The notes beneath the pieces are model-generated. The model searched no databases and was not told the origin of the DNA. It saw only the letters and a program-made list of their open reading frames with translations. 44,410 bases of DNA, taken from contig JAGXHE010000119.1 of the NCBI GenBank assembly GCA_024636445.1, positions 1-44,410 on the forward strand, in the 5' to 3' direction. This document shows, piece after piece, positions 35,230 through 44,138 of the stretch; positions within the stretch are counted from its first letter, which is position 1; each line of letters starts with the position of its first letter. This DNA is from Sulfitobacter sp. Its GTDB lineage: Bacteria; Pseudomonadota; Alphaproteobacteria; Rhodobacterales; Rhodobacteraceae. The position numbers were made by a program, and so were the translations under genes.

Positions 35230-36222
35230 TTATCCCATCGGATGGCGGTGAGCGGCAGAATAGTTGCCGGTGATGTGGTGTTCGAGCTGGCGTTCGATAT
35301 CGCCCAGCAGGGACGACGCGCCAAAGCGGAACAGGTCGGGTTGCAGCCAGCGTGCGCCCAGCTCTTCCTTGATCAGGGCAAGGTAGGTGATCACGTCCTT
35401 GGCATTGGAAATGCCGCCTGCGGGTTTGTAGCCGACGTGGATGCCGGTGGCCGCCTGATAATCGCGGATCGCGCGGATCATGGTCAGGCTGACGGGAAGG
35501 GTGGCGTTCACGCTTTCCTTGCCGGTGGACGTCTTGATGAAGTCCGCGCCGCCCATCATGCACACCAGCGAGGCGCGCGCGACGTTGCGCAATGTGCCCA
35601 GCTCGCCGGTGGCAAGGATCGCCTTGATGTGGGCATCGCCGCAGGCGGCGCGCATTTCGCGCATTTCGTTGTAGAGCGCCTGCCAGTTGCCTTCCAGAAC
35701 GTGCCGACGCGAGATCACGATGTCGATCTCGGAGGCACCGGCGGCGACGCTGCGGCGGATTTCCTCGATGCGCAGATCGAAGGGCGACAGCCCTGCGGGA
35801 AACCCGGTCGAGACGGCGGCGACGGGAATGCCCGAACCATCCAGTGCGGCAACGGCGGTTTCGACCATCTCGTGATAGACGCAGACAGCACCTGTGGTGA
35901 TGCCCGGCATGTCTAGGGCCGCCAGAACCTGCGCGTTGACCGGATGGCGCGCCTTGGCGCACAGGCGGCGGACGCGGGCGGCGGTGTCGTCGCCGGACAG
36001 GGTGGTCAGGTCGATACAGGTGATCGCCTTGAGCAGCCATGCCGCCTGATAATCTTTTTTGACCGAGCGGCGGGCAGGCAATGTCGCTGCGCGCCGTTCG
36101 ATGGCCGAGGTGTTGGCCTGCACCGAGCGGACCCAGTTCATGTCCAGATCCATCCCCGGATTGCGGGTCAGGGTCAGCTGCGGCAGGTGCGCGTCCTGTG
36201 ATGTGGTGGCGGGTTGAAGCAT
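35230..36222 (-). CDS. deoC: Deoxyribose-phosphate aldolase (long, eukaryote-like type)
   Basis: A 330-residue aldolase that splits 2-deoxyribose-5-phosphate into acetaldehyde and glyceraldehyde-3-phosphate. The Schiff-base Lys230 is in DFIKTSTGK, the relay Lys266 in VGYKPAGGI and the acid Asp167 in EIDIVISRR. It is about 70 residues longer than E. coli DeoC; the N-terminal part with RRAATLPARRSVKKDYQAAW and CIDLTTLSGDDT resembles animal DERA. ATG 36222 follows GAAGGTG. The ALDH16 gene starts 4 nt after its stop, so the acetaldehyde product can be passed on. No deoA/deoB genes are adjacent. Confidence 0.93.
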   Translation of the reverse strand: MLQPATTSQDAHLPQLTLTRNPGMDLDMNWVRSVQANTSAIERRAATLPARRSVKKDYQAAWLLKAITCIDLTTLSGDDTAARVRRLCAKARHPVNAQVLAALDMPGITTGAVCVYHEMVETAVAALDGSGIPVAAVSTGFPAGLSPFDLRIEEIRRSVAAGASEIDIVISRRHVLEGNWQALYNEMREMRAACGDAHIKAILATGELGTLRNVARASLVCMMGGADFIKTSTGKESVNATLPVSLTMIRAIRDYQAATGIHVGYKPAGGISNAKDVITYLALIKEELGARWLQPDLFRFGASSLLGDIERQLEHHITGNYSAAHRHPMG

Positions 36223-36364
36223 GGGGTCACCTTCAAGGGAACAAGGTCTGAAAACTGGCATGTGCGCTGGTCAAGCGCAAGATGCGGCGCGGCGTCAGCC
36301 TGTGACCCGGGCGAATGGCGTGGGCCGGCCTGTATGGTTGAAAAACACGCAGTCGGGTGATTAG

Positions 36365-36381
36365 TTGCGAGCCGTTCGCAA
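36365..36381. promoter_or_regulatory. Mur/Fur-like operator, distal site
   Basis: TTGCGA-GCCGT-TCGCAA is a 17-nt near-perfect palindrome (one mismatched pair). It repeats the half-site of the proximal operator 30 bp away. The pattern resembles the manganese-responsive Mur (Fur-family) boxes of alphaproteobacteria rather than AT-rich Zur boxes; that reading is from recalled consensus. Confidence 0.6.
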
Positions 36382-36386
36382 AAACC

Positions 36387-36420
36387 TTGACTTGTTGCGA
36401 ATGGTTCGCATATTAGGCCT
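36387..36420 (+). promoter_or_regulatory. Candidate promoter of the metal importer operon
   Basis: TTGACT at 36387-36392 and ATATTA (36410-36415) or TATTAG (36411-36416) form a -35/-10 pair with 17- or 18-nt spacing. The proximal operator lies in the spacer, ideal for repression. Transcription would then begin at or next to the ATG (36421), giving an almost leaderless mRNA. An alternative upstream pair with TTGAAA at 36338-36343 and GATTAG at 36359-36364 would give a normal leader. Confidence 0.4.
36395..36411. promoter_or_regulatory. Mur/Fur-like operator, proximal site
   Basis: TTGCGA-ATGGT-TCGCAT has the perfect core TGCGAA-TGG-TTCGCA. It is 10 nt upstream of the ATG of the substrate-binding protein gene and centred 30 bp from the distal site, so both lie on the same DNA face. 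Confidence 0.65.
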
Positions 36421-37407
36421 ATGAACCACAACACTCACAGATTTGTCCTGTCCCGCCGCGCCGCTTTGGGTGGTCTTGCCGCCCTGACCGTCAGCGCGCT
36501 GTCCCGTCCCGCATTTGCCGCCACGCCATTGGACGTGGTGGCCACCACCGGCATGATCGCCGATGTCGTCCGCCAGATCGGCGGCGATGCGGTCACCGTC
36601 AAGGCGCTGATGGGGCCGGGGGTCGATCCGCACTCTTACCGGCAGACCCGCAGCGATATCGTGTCGATGACCCGCGCCGATGTGACCCTGTGGCACGGGC
36701 TGTATCTCGAAGCGCAGATGGAAGAGTTCTTTCACAATCTGGCGCGACAGAGGCAGGTCTTTGCCGTGGCCGAGGCGCTGCCCAAGGATATATTGCTGAG
36801 CAATGCGGATTACGAAGACCGGTTTGATCCGCATGTCTGGATGGCCCCCGACCTGTTCATCGGTGTGGTGACCGAAATCGGTCGCGTGCTGGGTAAGGTG
36901 CGCCCCGAGATGGCGCAGGTGTTTGCCGCCAACGCGCTTGCCTATGTGGATCGTCTGCGCGCGCTGGATGAATATGCGCGCGCCACGCTGGGGCAGGTTC
37001 CGCCAGAGCAGCGCGTTTTGCTCACCGCCCATGATGCCTTTGGCTATTTCGGGCGGGCCTACGGGTTCGAGGTGATCGGGATTCAGGGGATCTCGACCGA
37101 AAGCGAAGCGGGTCTGAACCGGATCAGCGCGCTTGTGGATACCATCGTGACCCGCGGGCTGAGTGCGGTGTTTGTCGAAACCTCGGTCTCGGATCGCAAC
37201 ATGCGCGCGCTGGTCGAAGGGGCCGAAGCCCGTGGCCATCAGGTGCGCATCGGCGGCGAGCTGTTCAGCGACGCGATGGGGCAGGACGGCACCTATGAAG
37301 GCACCTATATCGGCATGATCGACCACAATGTGACGACCATCGCGCGTGCGCTGGGTGCAGACGTGCCATCGGGCGGCATGTCCGGCCAATTGAAGCCGGG
37401 AGCCTGA
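36421..37407 (+). CDS. troA: Metal ABC transporter substrate-binding protein (TroA-like)
   Basis: A 328-residue periplasmic binding protein of the cluster A-I (TroA/SitA/ZnuA) family for Mn, Fe or Zn. The signal peptide has a twin-arginine-like SRRAALGG and cleavage near AFA-AT (33/34). Metal ligands by position are His71 in GVDPHSY, His138 in FDPHVWM, His204 in LTAHDAFGYF and Asp301 in GMIDHN. The stretch HDAFGYFGRAYGFEV and GELFSDAMG resembles Treponema TroA closely. There is no His-rich loop like that of ZnuA, which argues against a dedicated zinc importer. Mur-like operators upstream favour manganese. The ribosome site is weak (AGG, 3 nt from ATG). Confidence 0.9.
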   Translation: MNHNTHRFVLSRRAALGGLAALTVSALSRPAFAATPLDVVATTGMIADVVRQIGGDAVTVKALMGPGVDPHSYRQTRSDIVSMTRADVTLWHGLYLEAQMEEFFHNLARQRQVFAVAEALPKDILLSNADYEDRFDPHVWMAPDLFIGVVTEIGRVLGKVRPEMAQVFAANALAYVDRLRALDEYARATLGQVPPEQRVLLTAHDAFGYFGRAYGFEVIGIQGISTESEAGLNRISALVDTIVTRGLSAVFVETSVSDRNMRALVEGAEARGHQVRIGGELFSDAMGQDGTYEGTYIGMIDHNVTTIARALGADVPSGGMSGQLKPGA

Positions 37408-37410
37408 ACC

Positions 37411-38244
37411 ATGAGCGTCAAACTTGCACGCGACAACGGGACCGTGACCGACGCGGAGCGCCGTTTGGCAAGCCCGCTGGCCGTGCGCGGGCTGACCGTG
37501 TCCTATGGGCAGAAGCCTGCGGTGTTCTCGGTGGATATGACCGTGCGGGCGGGGCATATGACGGCGATCATCGGGCCGAACGGTGCGGGCAAATCGACCC
37601 TGCTGAAGGCTGCGTTGGGTATCATGAAACCGCTGGCGGGCACTGTTACCGTGCTGGGCCAGCCGGTCGCGTGGCGGCGTGATCACATCGCCTATGTGCC
37701 GCAGCGCGCGAGTGTCGACTGGGATTTTCCGACCCGCGTGATCGACGTGGTTCTGATGGGCATGTACGGCCAGCTGGGTCTGCTGGGCCGCGTGAAGCCC
37801 AAGCACCGCGCGCAGGCGATGGACTGTCTGGACCGTGTCGGCATGACCGATTTCGCCACCCGCCAGATCGGGCAATTGTCCGGCGGTCAGCAGCAGCGGG
37901 TGTTTCTGGCGCGCGCACTGGCGCAGGGTGCTGATCTGTATCTGCTGGACGAGCCCTTTGCCGGTGTGGACGCCGCCACCGAGCAGGCGATCATCACTGT
38001 GCTCAAGGGGTTGCGCGACGCGGGCAAGACGGTGGTTGCGGTGCATCACGACCTCAGCACCGTGCGCGCATATTTCGACGATGTGTTCCTGATCAATACC
38101 CAGGCCGTGGCCGAAGGGCCGGTCGAGACGACGTTTACCGAAGAGAACCTGCAAACCGCTTATGGCGGACGGCTGGCCGGGGCGCAGATGGATGCGCTGG
38201 CTGAAACGCTGGTCACGACGTCTGCCGGGACCTCTGCCCGATGA
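37411..38244 (+). CDS. troB: Metal ABC transporter ATP-binding protein
   Basis: A 277-residue ATPase that powers the importer at the inner face of the membrane. The Walker A GPNGAGKSTLL is at about residues 54-64, the signature LSGGQQQRVFLA near 156, and Walker B LYLLDEPFAG follows. The switch histidine is in VAVHHDLS. It starts 4 nt after the binding-protein stop and its own stop overlaps the next ATG as ATGA. Some 20 extra residues precede the usual ABC domain start. Confidence 0.93.
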   Translation: MSVKLARDNGTVTDAERRLASPLAVRGLTVSYGQKPAVFSVDMTVRAGHMTAIIGPNGAGKSTLLKAALGIMKPLAGTVTVLGQPVAWRRDHIAYVPQRASVDWDFPTRVIDVVLMGMYGQLGLLGRVKPKHRAQAMDCLDRVGMTDFATRQIGQLSGGQQQRVFLARALAQGADLYLLDEPFAGVDAATEQAIITVLKGLRDAGKTVVAVHHDLSTVRAYFDDVFLINTQAVAEGPVETTFTEENLQTAYGGRLAGAQMDALAETLVTTSAGTSAR

Positions 38245-39446
38245 TCTGGGAGGCGCTGTTTCTCGGCCTTGGCTATAACGCCACGCTGGTGACGCTGGGG
38301 GCGGCGATTCTGGGCATCGCCGCCGGCGTGGGCGGGTCGTTTCTGTTCTTGCGCAAGCGCGCGCTGGTCAGCGACGCGATCAGCCACGCGACCCTTCCGG
38401 GCGTCGGGCTGGCCTTTGTGGTGATGGTGGGCCTTGGCGGTGACGGGCGCAATCTGGTGGGGTTGCTGACGGGGGGTGCTGTGTCAGCGGCCATCGGATT
38501 GCTCTGCGTGAACTGGCTGAGCACCCGCACGCGGCTGGCCGAAGATGCGGCGATCGGTGCGGTTCTGTCGGTGTTCTTCGGCTTTGGTATCGTGGTGCTG
38601 ACCTATATCCAGACCATGACCAGCGGGCGACAGGCGGGGCTGGAAGGGTTTCTGTTGGGATCGACCGCCGGAATGTTGCAAAGCGATGCGCTGGTGCTGG
38701 CCTTGGCGGCGGCGCTGACGCTGGCGCTGGTGCTGATCTTGCGACGGCCGCTGACGCTGGTGGCGTTCGATCCAGACTTTGCCCGCGCCACGGGGCGCAA
38801 CGTGGACCGCATTGATCTGGCGATGATGGCAATCGTTCTGGCTGTTACGGTTGTGGGGCTGAAGATCGTGGGGCTGATCCTGATCGTGGCGCTGTTGATC
38901 ATCCCGCCGGTCACCGCGCGATTCTGGACTGAGCGGGTCGACCGTGTCTTGCTGGGTGCAGGCATCGTCGGCGGGCTGTCGGGGTATATCGGGGCTGCAA
39001 TCTCGGCGGCGGTGCCCGATGTGCCGACGGGGCCGATTATCGTGCTGGTCGGCGCTGCGCTGTTCTTGATTTCTCTGCTGTGCGCACCGGGGCGCGGCGT
39101 GGTGTCTTCTGTGCTGCACCACCGCCAGTATCAACGCCGGGTGCACCTGCGGCAGGGACTGCTGGCGCTGGCACAAGGCCAGCCGATCTATGAGCGTCTG
39201 ACCCAGCGTCTGATGGAGCAGCGCGGGCTGATGCGCGGCGACGGTGTAGCGACCGAGAAAGGCCGCGCCCATGCGGCCCGTGCGCTGCTGGACGAGGCCC
39301 GCTGGCACGTGGTGCGCAACGATCAGGCCTATGCCGCAGCCGCAGAGCGTTACGATGGGCTGACCGAAATGCAAAAGGTTCTGACCGCCGACCAGATACG
39401 TGAAATCGATGCACGACTGCCCGCGCCGCAGGGGGCGATGCCATGA
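38241..39446 (+). CDS. troC: Metal ABC transporter permease with C-terminal cytoplasmic extension
   Basis: A 401-residue permease of the ABC-3 family. Residues 1-290 hold about eight membrane helices with the conserved SDAISHATLPGVG and IVALLIIPPVTARF. Family members such as TroC or SitC usually end near 285-300. Here a soluble tail of about 110 residues follows (VLHHRQYQRRVHLRQGLLAL to the end), with a pattern like the wing and dimer region of DtxR/MntR-type regulators (ATEKGRAHAARALLDEARWH, LTADQIREIDARL). Bacillus MntC and chlamydial YtgC-YtgR carry comparable tails. The metal-ligand His and Glu expected in a working DtxR domain are not evident. Overlaps both neighbours by 4 nt. Confidence 0.9.
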   Translation: MIWEALFLGLGYNATLVTLGAAILGIAAGVGGSFLFLRKRALVSDAISHATLPGVGLAFVVMVGLGGDGRNLVGLLTGGAVSAAIGLLCVNWLSTRTRLAEDAAIGAVLSVFFGFGIVVLTYIQTMTSGRQAGLEGFLLGSTAGMLQSDALVLALAAALTLALVLILRRPLTLVAFDPDFARATGRNVDRIDLAMMAIVLAVTVVGLKIVGLILIVALLIIPPVTARFWTERVDRVLLGAGIVGGLSGYIGAAISAAVPDVPTGPIIVLVGAALFLISLLCAPGRGVVSSVLHHRQYQRRVHLRQGLLALAQGQPIYERLTQRLMEQRGLMRGDGVATEKGRAHAARALLDEARWHVVRNDQAYAAAAERYDGLTEMQKVLTADQIREIDARLPAPQGAMP

Positions 39447-40348
39447 CCGGGTCCGAGTTCGTCCCGCTGTCGCTGGTTCCGATGCTGATCGGTATCTGTG
39501 TCGCCGTGGCCTGTGCGCTGCCGGGGAACTTTCTGCTGCTGCGGCGGCAGGCGTTGATCGGCGATGCCATCAGCCATGTCGTTCTTCCGGGGATTGTGGT
39601 GGCGTTTCTGCTGACCGGCGTGGTCGCCAGTGTTCCCATGCTGCTGGGCGCTGCGGGTGCAGCACTGGTCGCCGTGGCCGCGATCGAAGCGATCCGGCGG
39701 CTGGGCAAGATCGAGCCGGGCGCCGCGATGGGTGTGGTCTTTACCACCATGTTCGCGGGCGGTGTTCTGCTGTTGGAGATGTCGGACACGTCTGCTGTGC
39801 ATCTGGACGTGGAACACGCGCTGTACGGCAATCTGGAAAGCCTGATCTGGCTGGACGCGACCGGCTGGTCGTCGCTGTTGGACCCTCAGGCGCTGGCCTA
39901 TCTGCCGGTCGAACTGCCGCGGATGGCGGGCGCGCTGGTGGTGGTGGCGCTGTTCATCGCGGTGTTCTGGCGGCCCCTGAAAATCTCGACCTTCGACGAA
40001 GGGTTTGCCCGAACCATAGGGCTGCGCACCGGGCCGTTGGGGCTGGCGCTGGTGGTGGTCGCGGCGATTGCGGCGGTGGCGGCCTTTGATGCCGTGGGCA
40101 GTATCATCGTGATCGCGATGTTCATTTGCCCACCGGCTGCGGCGCGGCTGATGACGAACCGGCTGGAGGCCCAAGTGGCATGGTCGGTTCTGTTCGCAAC
40201 GGTGGCTGCGGTGTCGGGCTATGTGCTGGCAGGCTACGGCCCGCTGTGGCTGGGCGCTGCGGATTCTGTCAGCGCTGCAGGCATGATCGCCACGGTGTCG
40301 GGCGTGTTGCTCGCCTGTGCTGCTCTTATGGGGCCTGCCCGACGTTAA
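39443..40348 (+). CDS. troD: Metal ABC transporter permease
   Basis: A 301-residue ABC-3 family permease with about eight membrane helices, the second membrane subunit of the importer. Conserved segments are GDAISHVVLPGIVVAF, AMGVVFTTMFAGGVLLL and SIIVIAMFICPPAAARL. Normal length, with no C-terminal extension. It begins inside the preceding stop (ATGA). Two different permeases plus one ATPase and one binding protein give the ABCD layout of Tro, Sit and Mnt systems. It converges on the hydroxyisourate hydrolase gene 11 nt away, with no clear terminator between them. Confidence 0.92.
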   Translation: MTGSEFVPLSLVPMLIGICVAVACALPGNFLLLRRQALIGDAISHVVLPGIVVAFLLTGVVASVPMLLGAAGAALVAVAAIEAIRRLGKIEPGAAMGVVFTTMFAGGVLLLEMSDTSAVHLDVEHALYGNLESLIWLDATGWSSLLDPQALAYLPVELPRMAGALVVVALFIAVFWRPLKISTFDEGFARTIGLRTGPLGLALVVVAAIAAVAAFDAVGSIIVIAMFICPPAAARLMTNRLEAQVAWSVLFATVAAVSGYVLAGYGPLWLGAADSVSAAGMIATVSGVLLACAALMGPARR

Positions 40349-40359
40349 TTGGCCCGACG

Positions 40360-40719
40360 CTAGCTGCCGCGATAGGTCGAATAGCCGAACGGCGAAAGCA
40401 ACAGCGGCACGTGGTAATGCGAATCGACGTCCGAGATGCCGAAACGGATCGGAATACGGTTGAGGAAACGCGGGTGTTCAGCAGGCACGCCGATGGCGTC
40501 AAAGTAATCGCCTGCTTCGAATTCCAGCTCGTACTGGCCTTCGCGAAAGCCTTCTGCGGGCAGGATGTGGCTGTCGGTGCGCCCGTCGGCATTGGTGACC
40601 ATATGCGACACCTTGACCTTGGCTGTCGCCTCGTAGCGATAGAGCGTGATGGAAAGACCGGCGGCGGGTTTGCCGGTGCTGGTGTCCAGAACATGCGTTG
40701 TCAGATATCCCGAGGCCAT
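40360..40719 (-). CDS. uraH: 5-hydroxyisourate hydrolase
   Basis: A 119-residue transthyretin-like enzyme that hydrolyses 5-hydroxyisourate in urate breakdown to allantoin. The three functional signatures are present: N-terminal TTHVLDTSTGKPA with His9, the HPRFLNRIPIRF segment, and the C-terminal HYHVPLLLSPFGYSTYRGS. The ending YRGS distinguishes the enzyme from transthyretin. ATG 40719 follows CAGGAGA; a longer in-frame start at 40911 would overlap the divergent aminotransferase. No other purine-catabolism gene is in the window. No signal peptide, so cytoplasmic. Confidence 0.95.
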   Translation of the reverse strand: MASGYLTTHVLDTSTGKPAAGLSITLYRYEATAKVKVSHMVTNADGRTDSHILPAEGFREGQYELEFEAGDYFDAIGVPAEHPRFLNRIPIRFGISDVDSHYHVPLLLSPFGYSTYRGS

Positions 40720-40867
40720 TGCGTTTTCTCCTGTGTTTGGCCCAGATTGACCACAGCCGCGTCCGAAGCGCAAAAGGATTTCGCCAGACGGGTGCTCCCA
40801 CTGTTGTCTTGCCCCTTCGGGCATTTCGTGGCTGACTCGGCGCAAACACAAACCGGAGGGTCCCGCC

Positions 40868-42217
40868 ATGAAAGACGACAATTTCCTGCGCGCCAACAAT
40901 GCGCGCCACATGTTTCATCCGATGGGCCACCCCGGCGATGCGCTGGCCCACGCGCCGACGATCATCACCAAGGCGGAAAATTCGTCAATCACCGACATCG
41001 ACGGGCACCAGACGGTCGATGCCGTGGGCGGGCTTTGGTGTGTGAACCTGGGCTATTCCAACAATGTGGTGAAAGAGGCGATTGCCAAGCAGCTTTATGA
41101 CCTGCCCTATTACTCGGCCTTTTCGGGCACATCGAACCCGGCGGCCATCGAAGCCAGCTATGCGGTGCGCGAATTTTTCGAGCACGACGGCATCGGCCGC
41201 GTGTTCTTTACCTCGGGCGGGTCCGACAGCGTGGAAACCTGCCTGCGACTTGCGCGGCAATATCACCGGATCAAGGGCGAACCGGGACGAACCAAGTTCC
41301 TGAGCCTGAAAAAGGGCTATCACGGCACGCATTTCGGCGGTGCCTCGGTCAACGGCAACAACCGCTTTCGGGCGAATTACGAGCCGCTGATGCCGGGCTG
41401 TTTTCACCTTCCCGCGCCCTATACCTATCGCAACCCCTACGGCGAAACCGATCCGGTGTTTCTGGCGCAGAACATTGCCGCCGCGATGGAGGACGAAATA
41501 TTGTTCCAGGGCGCGGGCAGCATCGCCGCGTTTATCATGGAGCCGATCCAGGGCGCAGGCGGTGTGATCGTGCCCGACGCCAGCTTTATGGCGCTGATGC
41601 GCGAGATTTGCGACCGCCACGGGATTTTGTTGATTGCGGACGAGGTGATCACCGGCTTTGGCCGTACCGGCGACTGGTCGGGCAGCCGCCATTGGGGCGT
41701 CAAGCCGGACATGATGTGCACGGCCAAGGGCATCACGTCGGGATACTTCCCTGTCGGTGCGGCCCTGCTGAGCGAAGAGGTGGCGCAGGTGTTTGAGACG
41801 GCGGACGAGACCGGTGCGATCTATCACGGCTATACCTATTCGGCGCATCCGGTGGGCGCGGCGGCGGTCACGGCCTGCCTGTCGGAAACCCTGCGGCTGG
41901 ACACCAGAACCAACGCGGCGGCGCGCGGCACCCAACTATACGAAGGGATGCTGAAACTGGCCGAGAAATACGATTTCATCGGCGATGTGCGCGGCGGGCA
42001 CGGGCTGATGACGGGGGTCGAGCTGGTCAGCGAGACGATCAACAAGACGCCGATGGACATGGACACGATGAAACGTATCCACAAAACCGCCTATGAAAAT
42101 GGCGTGATGGTGCGTCTGGGGGGCAGCAACATCCTGATGTCACCGCCGCTGATCATCACCGAGACCGAGGTTGGTCAGATTATCTCGGCGCTGGACAAAG
42201 GCTTTGCTGCGGCCTGA
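40868..42217 (+). CDS. Class III PLP-dependent aminotransferase
   Basis: A 449-residue omega-type aminotransferase. The PLP lysine is Lys287 in CTAKGITSGYFPVGA. Other fold markers are FFTSGGSDSVET, KKGYHGTHFGGAS, FIMEPIQGAGGV and IADEVITGFGRTG. It resembles taurine/beta-alanine:pyruvate and polyamine:pyruvate aminotransferases, which move an amino group from a terminal amine to pyruvate. Substrate cannot be assigned by eye. GGAGGG lies 7 nt upstream of the ATG. It is divergent from uraH with 148 nt between the starts; no operator was recognised there. Confidence 0.9.
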   Translation: MKDDNFLRANNARHMFHPMGHPGDALAHAPTIITKAENSSITDIDGHQTVDAVGGLWCVNLGYSNNVVKEAIAKQLYDLPYYSAFSGTSNPAAIEASYAVREFFEHDGIGRVFFTSGGSDSVETCLRLARQYHRIKGEPGRTKFLSLKKGYHGTHFGGASVNGNNRFRANYEPLMPGCFHLPAPYTYRNPYGETDPVFLAQNIAAAMEDEILFQGAGSIAAFIMEPIQGAGGVIVPDASFMALMREICDRHGILLIADEVITGFGRTGDWSGSRHWGVKPDMMCTAKGITSGYFPVGAALLSEEVAQVFETADETGAIYHGYTYSAHPVGAAAVTACLSETLRLDTRTNAAARGTQLYEGMLKLAEKYDFIGDVRGGHGLMTGVELVSETINKTPMDMDTMKRIHKTAYENGVMVRLGGSNILMSPPLIITETEVGQIISALDKGFAAA

Positions 42218-42293
42218 GGCGCTGAGAAAGGCCGGTGGATAACTCGGGCTTCGTGCTTTTAGAATCGGCGCTTGGCGTGCTAGATATGGCGTC

Positions 42294-44138
42294 ATGGCCG
42301 TAGCAAACAACAATATCAGCGACCTGCGCCCGGTTATCCGGCAGCTGGACGAGGGCGCGATCAATCGCATTGCCGCAGGCGAGGTGGTCGAACGGCCCGC
42401 CTCTGCGGTCAAGGAACTGGTTGAAAATGCGCTGGACGCCGGTGCGCGGCGCGTGACCATCGACATTGCCGACGGCGGCAAGACACTGATCCGCGTGACA
42501 GATGACGGCTGCGGTATCGCGGGCGGTGATCTGGCGCTGGCGCTGAGCCGTCATGCGACGTCCAAGATCGACGGCTCGGACCTGCTGAACATCCACACCT
42601 TCGGCTTTCGCGGCGAGGCATTGCCCAGTCTGGGTGCGGTGGGTCGGTTGAGCATTTCAAGCCGGGTGCCCGGTGCGGATGCGTTCCAGATCAAGGTCGA
42701 GGGCGGTGCGATGGGCAACGTCCGCCCGGTGGCGCTGAACACGGGCACTGTCGTCACCTTGGGCGATCTGTTCTTCGCCACACCCGCGCGGCTGAAGTTC
42801 ATGCGCACCGACCGCGCCGAGGCGCAGGCGATCACCGACATCATCAAGCGGCTGGCGATGGCAGAGCCCTTCGTGCGGTTTGAATTGCGCGATATCTCCA
42901 ACGACAGCCCGCGCACGGTGTTTGTGGCCGAGGCGCAGTCGGGCGATATGTTCGACGCGCTGCACGGGCGGCTGTCGACGGTGCTGGGGCGCGAATTTGC
43001 CGACAATGCGCTGGCGATCGATGCGGAACGCGACGGGCTGCATCTGACGGGGTATGCAGCGTTGCCGACCTATTCGCGCGGTTCCGCCGTGGCGCAGTAC
43101 CTGTTCGTCAACGGGCGGCCCGTGCGGGACAAGCTGCTGGTGGGGGCGCTGCGCGGGGCCTATTTCGATTTCCTCAGCCGTGATCGGCATCCGGCGGCGG
43201 CGCTGTTTCTGGACTGCGACCCGACACTGGTGGACGTGAACGTGCACCCGGCGAAATCCGAGGTGCGGTTTCGCGATCCGGCATTGGCGCGCGGGCTGAT
43301 CGTTTCGGCGCTGCGTCATGCGCTGGCGGGTGCGGGGCACCGTGCGTCGTCGACCGTGGCGGGCGGCGTGCTGGAGGCGATGCAGCCGGAGCGTGCTGAT
43401 GCGGGCGCACCGCGTATCTATCAGATGGACCGGCCCAGCCTTGGCCTGCGCGCGGCCCCCTATCAGACGCCGCAGCACGGTGGCTTTGCCGAGATGGCGC
43501 ATGATTACAGCGGGCAGGTGGCAGCGCCCGCGCCTGTGCAGGACAGCGATCCGCACGACCTGCCGCTGGGCACGGCGCGGGGCCAAGTGCACGAGAATTA
43601 CATCATCGCGCAGACCGCCACGGGCATGGTGATCGTCGATCAGCACGCGGCCCATGAGCGGCTGGTTTACGAGAAGCTCAAACGCCAGATGGCCGACACC
43701 GGCGTCGCGGCCCAAGCGCTGCTGATCCCCGAGATTGTCGAGCTAAGCCACAACGATTGCGCGCGTCTGCTGGAACTGGCGGAGGATCTGGCGCGGTTGG
43801 GGCTGGGGATCGAGGCCTTTGGCGGCGGAGCCATCGCCGTGCGCGAAACGCCCGCGATTCTGGGTGAGGTCAACGCCGAGGCGATGATCAAGGATATTCT
43901 GGACGAGTTGGACGATCTGGGCAGCAGCCAGACCGTGCAGGCGCGGATCGAGGCGATCCTCAGTCGCGTCGCCTGTCACGGCTCGATCCGGTCGGGGCGC
44001 TGGATGCGCGCCGAAGAGATGAATGCCCTGCTGCGCGAGATGGAGGCGACGCCGCATTCCGGTCAGTGCAACCACGGGCGACCCACCTATGTGGAACTGA
44101 AATTGGCCGACATCGAACGGCTGTTCGGGCGCACATGA
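42294..44138 (+). CDS. mutL: DNA mismatch repair protein MutL
   Basis: A 614-residue MutL. The GHKL ATPase domain shows [26 protein letters not shown] split over its first two motifs, then [14 protein letters not shown] and [11 protein letters not shown]. The transducer domain has [12 protein letters not shown]. The C-terminal dimerisation domain carries [12 protein letters not shown], which fits the endonuclease motif DQHA(X)2E(X)4E starting at Asp449, so this MutL should nick DNA itself, as in bacteria without MutH. The protein ends normally and its TGA overlaps the next ATG (44135). Confidence 0.96.
   Translation: MAVANNNISDLRPVIRQLDEGAINRIAAGEVVERPASAVKELVENALDAGARRVTIDIADGGKTLIRVTDDGCGIAGGDLALALSRHATSKIDGSDLLNIHTFGFRGEALPSLGAVGRLSISSRVPGADAFQIKVEGGAMGNVRPVALNTGTVVTLGDLFFATPARLKFMRTDRAEAQAITDIIKRLAMAEPFVRFELRDISNDSPRTVFVAEAQSGDMFDALHGRLSTVLGREFADNALAIDAERDGLHLTGYAALPTYSRGSAVAQYLFVNGRPVRDKLLVGALRGAYFDFLSRDRHPAAALFLDCDPTLVDVNVHPAKSEVRFRDPALARGLIVSALRHALAGAGHRASSTVAGGVLEAMQPERADAGAPRIYQMDRPSLGLRAAPYQTPQHGGFAEMAHDYSGQVAAPAPVQDSDPHDLPLGTARGQVHENYIIAQTATGMVIVDQHAAHERLVYEKLKRQMADTGVAAQALLIPEIVELSHNDCARLLELAEDLARLGLGIEAFGGGAIAVRETPAILGEVNAEAMIKDILDELDDLGSSQTVQARIEAILSRVACHGSIRSGRWMRAEEMNALLREMEATPHSGQCNHGRPTYVELKLADIERLFGRT

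Noticed and set aside
36361-38154. A 597-codon open frame opposite the troA-troB genes
   Set aside because: It spans two confident genes and the operator region and has no family resemblance. High GC makes long antisense frames common here.
36421-40348. Zinc-specific ZnuABC importer
   Set aside because: No His-rich loop in the binding protein, two different permeases, and upstream boxes unlike AT-rich Zur sites; the Tro/Sit/Mnt type fits better. Metal specificity still needs direct proof.
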